DNA from: Hysterangium stoloniferum
Taxonomy: Eukaryota > Basidiomycota > Agaricomycetes > Hysterangiales > Hysterangiaceae
Assembly (NCBI GenBank): GCA_015178975.1
Contig: WHVD01000056.1
Coordinates: forward strand, 62,001 to 126,000
Reading direction: 5' to 3'
Length of the DNA stretch: 64,000 bases
Shown here: piece by piece, positions 11,698 through 21,456 of the stretch
Layout: the number at the start of each line of letters is the position of its first letter
How positions within the stretch are numbered: position 1 is the stretch's first letter
Made by a program: the position numbers and the translations under genes
The notes under the pieces: generated by a model
What the model saw: only the letters and a program-made list of their open reading frames with translations
What the model was told of the DNA's origin: nothing
Database searches by the model: none

Positions 11698-12786
11698 GGT
11701 GAAAGAAGTCTACGAGACCAAATTTTCCGCTGATAATCTAAAATGATTGGTAAAATATGAGAGCCGCCAACGTCCGGCCAATTAACTGGTATGAAGTGGA
11801 CTTGGACATCTTCGGAACACTGGAGATGAAACTTGGTCAGCCAACAGCAGTGAATGTAAGCACTAATCAACTACCTGCCACAGGAGAAAATCACTGAAGC
11901 GCTTCACGCCGCTGGTACGCACAAGAATGTCCACTGGCCAAGGATTCCCCACCGACGTTACATATAGTTCTCTGTCTATATATTCTTCCGTTATAAGGCT
12001 GAAAAACCATCGAACAGACATTTAACAAGGCGATCCATCCTCTCACGGATGTACGCACTCTGGACTTGATTTCTCATCAAGTGTACGACGAACTACGGTT
12101 TGAACTGCTGTAGCCATCTCATCTCGAGCAGTATACGCAATCATAATGTTGAGAATGGCTCTGCCGGATCATTTGAGATAGTTACACAAAAAGACTCGCA
12201 ACATTACCGACTTGTCGTAATCTTGTGAGAATTCTTCTGCTTTCTTGGCAGCTTCTCTTACTTGCTGAGGTAAAAGGCTGATATTCCCTAGCACCCGCAA
12301 TTGCACGCCGTACGCCTCTAGCAAACCTCTTTATGACGGACAAGAATAATAATTTACTGTAAAAAAACCGGGCTATTCTGCTCACCTATGCTGGGATAAG
12401 TTATGAAAATGATCTTTAAATAAATCCATTAGTGCGTCGACCTCCACAGGTGGCCGTCTGAAGTTATCGATGGAGAATGTAAATACAGTGATGGAGTGAA
12501 CTCCTAGACGTAGGCAGATTTCAATCATCTGATTGTGGTTATAAAAAATCCTCAATTTTGGGATATGGAGATAGCTCACCCGACCCAAGGCGGCAGCCCC
12601 TGCTTGATGACCTTCATAACCAGGTTTACCCAGTCTTCTAGCGTACCTCCTGTTGCCGTCCGTAATGAATGCGATATGATTAGGAATAGGACCTGAAGCT
12701 AAAGCATCCAATAATATTCTCTGTAAAAACTCGAAAATTGGATTGTATAGCCATTGTAATGGGCTTTGTGTGGTCGAGAATAACAT
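11698..12786 (-). CDS. cis-Prenyltransferase, copy 3
   Basis: Nearly identical to copy 2, with the same MLFSTTQ start and HIAFITDGNRRYARR motif. Differences seen include EEYIDREL for EEDIDREL in exon 5, Leu for Ser in MDLFKDHF, and a slightly altered C-terminal exon (WPDVGGSHI). The DILVRTSGVKRFSDFLLWQ block and all splice sites are retained, and the phase-2 junction after exon 2 changes one residue. I see no frameshift. Its close similarity to copy 2 fits origin by duplication of the whole 5.6-kb block. Confidence 0.83.
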
Positions 12787-13309
12787 GTGTTATATGTCTC
12801 TCGCAGGTGGGACGGCTTTGGGTGTTTTTCAACAACACTTTTGTAGCGTATTTGCAAGTAATATATCTTAGGAAAATGAATTGTATGCTTCATGAATGTC
12901 AGATGCGCCAATTATTTTGTTATGCAATATAACCCAGCCGCAAATACGAGCATAGGAAACCAAAATATATATATTGGAATTAAGTCCCATAGATTTTCTA
13001 TTTGAATATTTTAAATTTTAAAAAGAGAGACTCCATTCGTATTTGCAGGCGGACGCCCTATAAATAGTCGCGACACGCGGAACACAGCTTAGATTTTGTG
13101 CCGCTGAATCGTCACCATTCACTGGGAACACCGAAAGAACCCCCGAAACCAGGGTTGACCCAGTTCCCACTCACAACTGATACGACACAGTGCTCGACCG
13201 AACAACACAGAGCACACAATGTCGTTTTTATTCCAATCGATTTTAGTCCAACGTTCAGTGAAGTCGATCTAGCATCCGAATTGCAGATTTGGCCATAGAT
13301 TCGATCTTA

Positions 13310-13860
13310 GTGTACTTCTTCTGAATGAAAATACCTCACTGAGGCGGCGGCACACGCAGTGAACCTTTTAAAACCTTTATCGAAGAAAGACTCTATTACT
13401 ATTAAAAAAAGTAACTATAAAAGTATGACTTAGTCTCGTAATTTCAATAGAACGGACTATATTGATGTCCTGGAAGTATGACAGTAAGTACACATTAATG
13501 CTGTATTAACCAAGTCGACTCACCTCAGTTATAGGAGGTGCCATGGGTTCTGAACTCGATGAATTCTTCCTTAGTTCTGCTCGAGCATTGGCGATTAAGA
13601 TTGACATGCTAAGGGGTATCACAGCTAACACCAGTTTTCGAAACCCAAAACCATTCGAAAACGGCATCAAAACGGCGTGAAAACAGCCACTGTGATCCCT
13701 CGGCTGATTCTAGAACGATGTCATGCTCAACTGAACAAAGGTCAACATAGGTCAAATAACAAGAATACGCCGCAAAGACGTACCTTGGCGGGAGTCATGT
13801 GTTTACAATATCATATATACGCGCGCACAGGGACGTCGCTATTTTAAATGATTATAGTCA
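13310..13860. other. Block-specific intergenic segment
   Basis: AT-rich sequence upstream of HsbA copy 3 that differs from the equivalent interval of the preceding block (about 7760-8080) before similarity resumes near 13745-13800 (ACCTTGGCGGGAGTCAT word). No ORF, RNA gene or inverted repeat is apparent. Confidence 0.4.
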
Positions 13861-13978
13861 AAAATTCAGTGAAGTCGTTTTAACATCCGGATATCCGAAG
13901 CTTCCGCTATAGGCGTAGATGATATATTGTCACTAAATCTATGGAGTATGCATTCAACCACCGGTACCACACCACAAA

Positions 13979-13985
13979 TATAAAG
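13979..13985 (+). promoter_or_regulatory. TATA box of HsbA copy 3
   Basis: TATAAAG 50 nt upstream of the ATG at 14029. It is retained although the gene itself is frameshifted. Confidence 0.55.
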
Positions 13986-14028
13986 CTCTGCATAACACGA
14001 AGACTTCTAGTAAGAGTTTACATCAGTC

Positions 14029-14783
14029 ATGTTTCTCCTCCCCGCCATCGCACTTGTTACGTCCCTCGCCGCGTTTGCCTCACCTTTCACTGGGAGAGCG
14101 AAGTCTGTCAACGGCCAATATCAGCAGAGTTTAATGACCTATTTTTCGATTTTGTACGTGTAGCAGTTATTATTCTGTCTGTACCCCATCGGCCTAAAGT
14201 CATTGATCTTGTGGACAGGATGGGTTGCATGACTCAATCAAGTCCATCCCAATGACTGGGTCTACCATACTCCATTTTATGGTATGTCACTCAATACGAT
14301 GCCAGCCCTAGAACTTCACCTCTTATGCAATTGGGCAGCCATTTGTATCCAATGTGGTCACGTTGACGGCATCTATGTATGACGCTATTGCAGAGGCGAA
14401 GGTGATTGTCCTCTAGTATCATAGTAGTTTTGACTAACCTCTTTCCAGAATTACCGTGAATCTACTGATAGCGATTCAGCGGAATTCATTGATCAGATGC
14501 AGAATATGTTGACAACACAACGCTCAGTCGTTGATGCCATTATCGCAAAGAAGGACAGCTTTGATAGCCACTTCGTGGGGGGTGCTCAATTCGCCTTGGC
14601 AAATGCGAAGGCATACTCTCAGGTAAACATTAGTCATTCACCTCCTCAAGCCATACTTAAACGATTAAACAGAAATTTATGGCGGCGGTGACTGACGGTC
14701 TTCCTGTACGTTTGGCATTTTTAGTAGCCTTCCTCCAAGTTGTTTACTTTCCGGTCCATACAGCCCCATTCTCCTCTCAGTGA
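14029..14783 (+). pseudogene. HsbA-like gene, copy 3, frameshifted
   Basis: Carries the same signal peptide and later exons as copies 1 and 2, including VVDAIIAKKDSFDSHF. Near the end of exon 1 (about 14133-14150) it has one base fewer than copy 1, so joining to exon 2 at the usual donor shifts the frame. The third-exon acceptor here is a canonical CAG. Unless another donor is used, the product would be a short truncated peptide. Coordinates assume the copy 1 exon plan and its TGA. Confidence 0.65.
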
Positions 14784-15229
14784 TTTGGAGTCAGCAAATA
14801 ATGCTTTTTTGGATAGCATTCCAAATACTCTGTGAATTCGTTGATTTTAATGGCATGCCATAAATAGGAAACTCAATGTTCAACACTCGGCAATCCACCT
14901 ATATCAGCTATGTTGATCGTTGCTTTTAACCCTTATAACCCTGGTTGATATCAATGTTCTTTGTTCCTACTTTTCTCTCCTTTACCACCCTTCAGTTTGC
15001 ACGTAGTACGGAGCTGAAGAACTAGTAGTCATCAGTATCCTTGCCCAATATTGTTGATCCTTTATTCTTCAGTTACTTTTCCTTACCTGGTCCAAAGTTC
15101 AGAGATGTGGCCCAAAACCGGACCGAAGTCTAAAGTTCAGATGTAGGATGAAAAGTCTGAACAGGTTTAAATCTGTTAATTTATCTGTCTATTTGTGTGA
15201 GATATCTATCTGTGGAGATGGTTCAACAA

Positions 15230-15810
15230 AATTTTGATTGCTTTGTATTTCACGATACCCGGAACGGGCGTCCACACATCAATATTAATGTCACAACCGT
15301 CTGAAAGTGAGGCAAGGCGTGGTCGTTTATTTTATTTTACTTTGATTTATTTGTTTGTGGAAATATGGTGCAGTATCCATGTCGTTCCCCTTATTCCCGC
15401 TAAGTCGTCACTGGCTAGCGCCAGGTTAGTTCCATAGAGCAGTGTCAATAATACATAGGGAAAGTCGCCCATTGCCTTTGCCACATGCTTGCCACCCCGG
15501 GAAATGCATTTACACATAGCAGACAAGCTACTAGTGTGGGACTCGAGCCAGGCGTGGTTGTTTAGATGTCAAGTCGATCTTAACACTTGTAAAGATAAAT
15601 TGATTTGAAGAAAGATATATATATATATCATACTTGCAACTTGAATGTCAGCACTATGCACGACAATGCAAAGGAAGATAAAATTTAATGAAAGGCAATA
15701 ACATTACTTGCATACGAAGAAAAAAAAGGACCTCGTCACATATATACAACATAGTCGATTGTCTTGCGACTCAGTGCTGTATGCGGATCGCTACCCATCA
15801 TGCGGATTCC
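15230..15810. other. Junction at the end of the tandem array
   Basis: Similarity to the repeated block is lost near 15235. The stretch is AT-rich, with a short (AT)n run at about 15618-15632, and contains the 3' flank of cis-prenyltransferase copy 4. No gene is supported. Confidence 0.4.
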
Positions 15811-15815
15811 AAAAT

Positions 15816-16923
15816 CTATTGAGGTAAAAAAAGTTTATGAGACCAAACTTTTCGTTGATAATCTAAGATGACTGGAATAAAATGGCGAAGGCCAAAATCC
15901 GGCCAACAAACTGGTGTGAAGTGAACCTGGACATTTTCGGAACACTGCAGATGAGACTTGTCAGCCAATAGACATACATGGAAACACTCATGGCAACTAC
16001 CTGCCAGATGAGAAAGTCGCTGAAACGCTTCACGCCGCTGGTACGCACAAGAACGTCTACGGGCTGATTCCCAACTGACGTCGTAAAGAGCTCTCTGTCT
16101 ATATCTTCTTCCGTTATAAGCCTGCAAAAAATATCGCAAAGAGTTCAAAAAAACGATCCATAGCGGATGCACGTACTCTGGACTTGATTTTTCACGAAGC
16201 GTACGACGAACGACGGTTTGAATAGCCGTAGTAATTTCGTCTCGAGAAGTATATGCCATCATAACGTTGAGAATTGCTCTGCGGAGGTCATTTAATATAA
16301 TGACACAAAAAGGCCTGTCATATTACCGACTTGTTGTGATTTCGTGTGAGGTCCTCTGCTTTTTTGACAGCTTTTCTGACCTTTGGGGGTAAAAGACTGG
16401 TCTTCCCTAGCACCCGCAATCGCACGCCATACAATTCTAGCAATTCTCTTTATAACGGTAACGGATGGGCAAGAATAAGTCATTTAAAGCACAAAACTAG
16501 GTTACTTGCTCACCCACGCCGGCATAATTCATAAAGTTTTTCCTCACACAAATTCATTAGCGCATCAACTTCCGCGGGTGGTCGTCTGAAGTTATCGATA
16601 GAGAATGCGTATACAGTCACCGAGCTAACTCCGAGACGATAGCAAATTTCAAGCATCTGGTTGGGGTTACACACACACTTTCAATAATGGGATATGGAGA
16701 TATGGAGATAGCTCACTCGGCCCAAGGCAGAGAACCCTGCATAATGACCCTCGTGGACAGGTTTACCCTGCTTCCCGGCATACCTCCTGTTACCGTCCAT
16801 AATGAATGCAATGTGATTGGGAATGGGACCTGAAGCTAAAACGGCCAGTAACATTCGCTGTAAAAATCCAAAGACTGTGTTGTAGAGCCATTGTAATGCG
16901 CTTTGTGTGGTCGAGGAAGACAT
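15816..16923 (-). CDS. cis-Prenyltransferase, copy 4, most diverged
   Basis: Starts MSSSTTQ at 16923. Motifs are HIAFIMDGNRRYAGK, TVYAFSIDNFRRP and DVLVRTSGVKRFSDFLIWQ, and the protein ends LFLPQ. It is clearly more diverged than copies 1-3 and keeps the usual family Met before DGNRR, so it may be the parental gene or an older duplicate. One splice site is odd: where the other copies have CC|GTGAGAG after ECVHP, this copy has CC|GCTATGG, so intron 4 must use a weak GC donor or be retained. If retained, the frame shifts and the RTSG motif is lost. Function is therefore uncertain. Confidence 0.75.
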
Positions 16924-17121
16924 CCGGTATAATTACTTTCGGGCTGATGAGTCAGACGCTCAGATTTGATACGGCACACATTTGTACACTTTCTCGATAT
17001 TATCGTTATACAAAAATGCAAATGGGAGCCGTTGAATATATTATTGTTTTACAATAAGGATTTCTATATGCCTTGGCATGTAAAAATACATTTCGAAGGC
17101 GTTGAATAAGAGCTATAGGAA

Positions 17122-19226
17122 TTACAACTTGATGAAAGACGTTGGTATTCCATATGCAAAGTCCCAAATGCAGATACGCTGTGTGAAAGCCATTAATAAA
17201 TCCGAATCATGGTAAATCAGGTACTTACCATATCTTCACCACAGGACACCACCTATTGACAGGGAATCAGTATTTGATAATATATATCCATTTGTGCGTA
17301 CCTTCGTGCAATCCGTCGCCACACAGAATATTTTGCCATTATGACCGCCTTTTAAATCAGCGATCAAATTCCCCGTTGCCCGGTCCCAAACCTGTCGAGC
17401 AAACCAAGAAAATAATAAGTATAAAATAAAACAGCCGCTGCAGGACATGCCTACCTTAATTGTCTGGTCATAACTGCCACTTACAACATATTTATCACCA
17501 AATGCAACAGTTCTTACCAGCCCTCTATGAGCTTGGGCGGGCATGATACTCGCTCGTTTCACGGCGTCAGGGTCTGGTCCGCTGCTGCTGCCACAGGTTT
17601 GACAAACGGCCGAAGCAGGAGGAACTTGTGCGTATGAATCTACATGCGGGGAGGTGGACCATCCATGAGCTGTAAGGATGTTGACAAGGCGTAGATGTTT
17701 ATCGGAAGACCCAGAGAGAATGTAAGGCGGCGCAAAATCGACTGACGCAATCCTTTAAACACTATAAGTTTGGGGGTCTTCGGGGAAAAAAAAGAGAATC
17801 CTCTTAACATACCCTCGACTGTGATGCTGTTCGAAACAATGTAACAACGCTCCTGTCTCAGCATTCCAAATGCGGATAGAACGGTCACCCGATGCTGACA
17901 CAATCTGGATGCCAGAAATTGACACTGCGTTGACAGCTGCGCGATGGGAAGCCAGAGTGAGGTGCTGTGTCAATGTAGGAAAGAGGTATGTCCTGACAGT
18001 TCGGTCTGTGATAACATCATGAGCGTGGATGTCGAAAATAATGGCGTAACTCACCTTTGGAGCAGGTTACTAGCCTTGTGTCGTCAGCTCGGACGCATAG
18101 AACGCTGTCGGAATGGTCTTCTATTATTCGGACTACATCGCCTGTGTGGAGGTCCCAGACAATAACCTTTCGATCACTTCCACCGCTGATCAGGTAATTC
18201 TTACGGATGCAGATACTGAGCACGCTCCCATCATGCACGCCGCTAAATACACGTTCAACTTTTCCAGTCGAAAGATCCCATTGCCGAACAGTTTGATCTC
18301 TGGAACCGCTAAACAGGACCTGTCTGGCTGGAGCACCCAAAGACTCGGAGAATGTGTGCAATTGCAGACAGTAGACAGTCGCTATATGTGAATTTGGTGT
18401 TAAATGACTCTGAAGCGAAGTAAGATGATACGAAGAGTGAAGGAGACGATTATGAAGAAGGATGTGAGTCTGATGGAGTAATTTGTAGTCTGGCTTTGAC
18501 AGGGATGTCTGCGATCCGGTCACAGGTGTCGGATGAGAAATGGATGAAAATGATGCATATTGGGATGATGTGGGTATCAGCACCGAGAACGGCCGGCGGC
18601 GGACCATAAACGGATCCTTACCCCGTCGGCTATGGGTGGAACCCGACGATTCAGCTGACATGGACACAAAACCTGAGTCACCGGTGAAGTCTTCTTCATC
18701 CTCTCCAACGCCTTCGTCATCGAAATCCCGTGGAAGAGGCGTATCGGAAAGGCGAAGCCTTTGTGATTCACGCCATTGCCATCCTTCGATCGTACATAGG
18801 TGTTTCCACAGCAAAGGTTCATTTGCGAGTACGTGCCAGCGTTGGCTCACGAGCGAACATATAAGAAGGTCCTGATATGATAGGAAAGAGAGAACGTAGA
18901 GGGATAATTCATTGGGAAGTAACTGTCAACAAGGTTAGGATCATACAGCATAGTCAATTGAGTACATGCCCCAATGATGTCCATCTGTAACAATGGAGCT
19001 ATTTTACGCTGTACCCTGGCCAAGATGGAAATTGGGAGAGAAGAGAGAAGTTTATAGGCAAGTTCTGCACGCGAAATGAATACACTAGAGATATTCGCTT
19101 CAGACCAATGTATATACCTTCTTTATCCTTGAGGGAGACACATTGCACCCATGCATCTTGATTTGGGAAGGCTTGTAAGATAGGAGACATCTCATCCTCA
19201 GTGTACCCTTCGTCTCTAGCGTGCAT
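17122..19226 (-). CDS. F-box / WD40-repeat protein
   Basis: Likely a substrate receptor of an SCF ubiquitin ligase. From ATG at 19226 the first exon encodes MHARDEGYTEDEMSPILQAF. A later exon (about 18813-18930) encodes the F-box LLPNELSLYVLSFLSYQDLL continuing ICSLVSQRWHVLANEPLLW. An acidic, Ser-rich linker follows, then seven WD40 repeats: blades ending RQWDL, VIVWDL, a degenerate third (DRTVRTY), IRIWNA, LRLVNI, IKVWD and ICIWDF. The last three exons are short and end at TAA, 17122-17124. A seven-bladed propeller after one F-box is the FBXW/Cdc4/Met30 architecture. The ortholog cannot be fixed because no paralog-specific feature is evident. Confidence 0.88.
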
Positions 19227-20012
19227 TGTAAAAGTGTAAAAGTAAAGCGAGAAAGTGTAAGGTCAAGTTAAGCCAGCAACTCGGTCACTCAAAATAACCA
19301 AACCCTTGTTTATAATTCATGGCGGAGCCCAAAATATGCCGCAGTGTTTGCAAAAGCTGTAACTGCTCAAATACTACATTTTAGACAAAACTCTGTGTAT
19401 GTATTTTTATAAGCTTCATTCCCCCTTCAATCCTATGAAGTTATATTTTTATTTTGAGTGTTCGCTAATGAGATAATTAGTAATGCTACTTTGTGCAACT
19501 TGGCCAGTCATCTAATACAGTCAACTCCCTCATAAACCCATACCCCAGATAACCCATACTCCCTCATAACCCATACAATTATGGAGTAACCAAGTTGCTA
19601 AGCGGGTTTTAATACCTCCCTGATAACACATACTTCTGAGCCTATCCCAAAGGGTATGTGTTATGAGGGAGTCGACTGTAGTGCAAATGGTCTGACATTA
19701 ATTTAAAACTATATAATAACTACTTACTGCACACTGTTGCTTTAAGAGATAACACGATTTGTTGGCAATTGGACTGACAGCTATTTGGTTATTATCAGAT
19801 CATTCCAATAGGCAAAGTCAAGATATCCAGAATTTAGAAATAAATTCTAATCAAAATACATATTTAAAGCTTTGCCTAAAACGTGGTATTTAAGAAGTTA
19901 CACCTTTTGTAAACATTTACTCCAACACGGCGGCAAAAACCGAGCATTTCAGCAATAACCGTCACCGAACAGGCCGACCTGTCACTGTGTACTCAGCAAC
20001 GGGATACCCCCA
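19227..20012. other. Intergenic region with one MITE
   Basis: AT-rich spacer between the F-box gene (start side) and the end of the next minus-strand gene. Apart from the MITE at 19518-19678, nothing is recognised. Confidence 0.6.
19518..19678. mobile_element. 161-bp MITE with TA target duplication
   Basis: Ends are inverted repeats: CAGTCAACTCCCTCATAA on the left and the complement of CAGTCGACTCCCTCATAA on the right, one mismatch in 18. TA is present on both sides (19516-19517 and 19679-19680). The CAGT terminus and TA duplication fit a non-autonomous pogo/Tc1-mariner superfamily element. There is no coding capacity. CCCATAC words recur inside. Confidence 0.9.
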
Positions 20013-21166
20013 TCACATTATATGCAGATTAGTATAGACAGCGTTTATCTGGGAAAAGCATCTTCTGAACCATGTCAGACATTCTGATCCGTTGCCGAGT
20101 TGCAATCTCTGAAGCTGTTCTGCAAGATCCTCCTGGTCCACTTTTGTAATACCCAATTCGCTGTCTAGATCAGTTATTACCTGAAAAACATGTTCAGCAG
20201 ACTCTTGTATCGTCTCGAGGTTTTGAGGTGCGTATAATGACGAGGCCAAATCGTCAGATGCTACAACGAGGGAATTCGAGAAGGCCACGAGGACATCCAG
20301 GTGCGGTATTGTGGTCGTCGTCCCACGTGGGGGTTTTAAAATGTGATGTGAAAGCAACTTCCCGTGCAACATGGTGGTGAAGCGAAGGAGTGGAAATACC
20401 TACATGTATTATAAGCGCGACCTTCCAAAGTGGTGAAGGAGTCGAGGGAATACCTTTTTGACTCGATCCATCTCTTCTACTGACAACGTGTCACTAAATC
20501 CTTCCCCCAGTTCATCCCATCCATCATCCGTTGCATCTTCGGAGTCCGCTTCTCTCTTCTCCTCCATCATTTCCTTCACCTCTCCCAATGAATCCTCCAA
20601 AGACTCCGCATTTACTTTCCATCGTTTCACAGCAGCGTCAATCTCGCTTTCCGATAGTTCCGCCGCCTTCATAACCGCATCGTGTACAGCACCAGTTTTG
20701 ATCAAATACTCCTGATCATCCGCCTTATTTTGTCGACAAATGGTTGCAAAATGCTGGGCCAGAGCTTCCAGGGCTTGTATTGTAGTTTCTGCCGCCCACA
20801 CTGCCTCTTTACGAAGCAGCCCAGGGGGGAATACAGTCGTGCATGATGTTAGCTGCCCAACTTGAGAAGTAAGATCTTTGAGGGGAACGAGTGCAATGGG
20901 ATAAGAAGGCGGTTGTTTGCCTAAAGCCACGGACAATCGAGTTGAACTAGTATGGATAAGACGATGGATCGATAGGGTGTCTTTTCTAAGAACATCTACT
21001 GATGCAGATTCTGTATCCGACGTGGACTGAGATAGGGAGTTCAGAGACACGCGAGCCGCCTTGCAGGTTTCTATTAAAATCTCAAGACTGGCCAGGGCTA
21101 ATGATAAGGAATTCAGTGAGGGCTATGAGTACAAAATGAAAGTATACCTTGTTCTTTTTCTGGCAT
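20013..21166 (-). CDS. Cyclin-D1-binding-protein-1-like (GCIP family) protein
   Basis: The helical protein fits the Grap2-and-cyclin-D-interacting family. I reconstruct a 19-nt first exon (21148-21166, MPEKEQ) spliced to ALASLEILIETCKAARVSLN, which runs on to 20458 or so. A further intron of about 55 nt then leads to the last exon, VFPLLRFTTMLHGKLL to NLHIM. Visible features are a central acidic segment (SEDATDDGWDELGEGFSD) preceded by a long amphipathic helix. No enzyme motif is present. In animals the family regulates cyclin D signalling; its fungal role is not established. The assignment rests on the overall pattern of acidic motif and helices. Confidence 0.6.
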
Positions 21167-21456
21167 GAATGTACCGAATAGATACCTGTCCCAACGGGTT
21201 CCAAGTATGAGTTGGTTGTAAGAAGGAAGATCTAATGAGAGCCAAGTGTGGCGCCTTCCACCAATGTCTAGTTTATAAGGAATGCATATTGATCTAAAAA
21301 AACTGTTCTACATGTATATTGCAATAAACCAAGGATAGCTAGTTAAGGATACATTCAACGTCCTTTTCCCACTGCCTCAATGGCCAACAGAAGCCAGCGA
21401 AGCGGAAAACAAACCCAAAAAGGAGTGAAATGAGAGGCAAAGTAAAATAGAGCTGT
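21167..21456. other. Short intergenic spacer
   Basis: Promoter side of the GCIP-like gene and 3' side of the next minus-strand gene. No element recognised. Confidence 0.4.

Larger units (their letters stand above)
2490..15230. repeat. Tandem segmental duplication, period about 5.6 kb
   Basis: Blocks start at about 2490, 8111 and 13881, each opening with the motif ATCCGGATATCCGAA. Each full block holds HsbA (+), a shared 3' region, R (+), a decayed HsbA (-), R (-) and a cis-prenyltransferase (-). The third block is cut off after HsbA copy 3. HsbA starts are 5,595 and 5,743 bp apart, and the two inner cis-prenyltransferase starts are 5,611 bp apart. Segment 1-1800 is an inverted copy of about 6060-7700. 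Confidence 0.9.

Noticed and set aside
1..17000. A CRISPR-like array suggested by regular repeats
   Set aside because: The repeats are kilobase-scale gene blocks and one minisatellite without spacers; the organism is eukaryotic.
18540..18875. Plus-strand ORF of 111 codons
   Set aside because: Antisense to the acidic linker of the F-box/WD40 gene.
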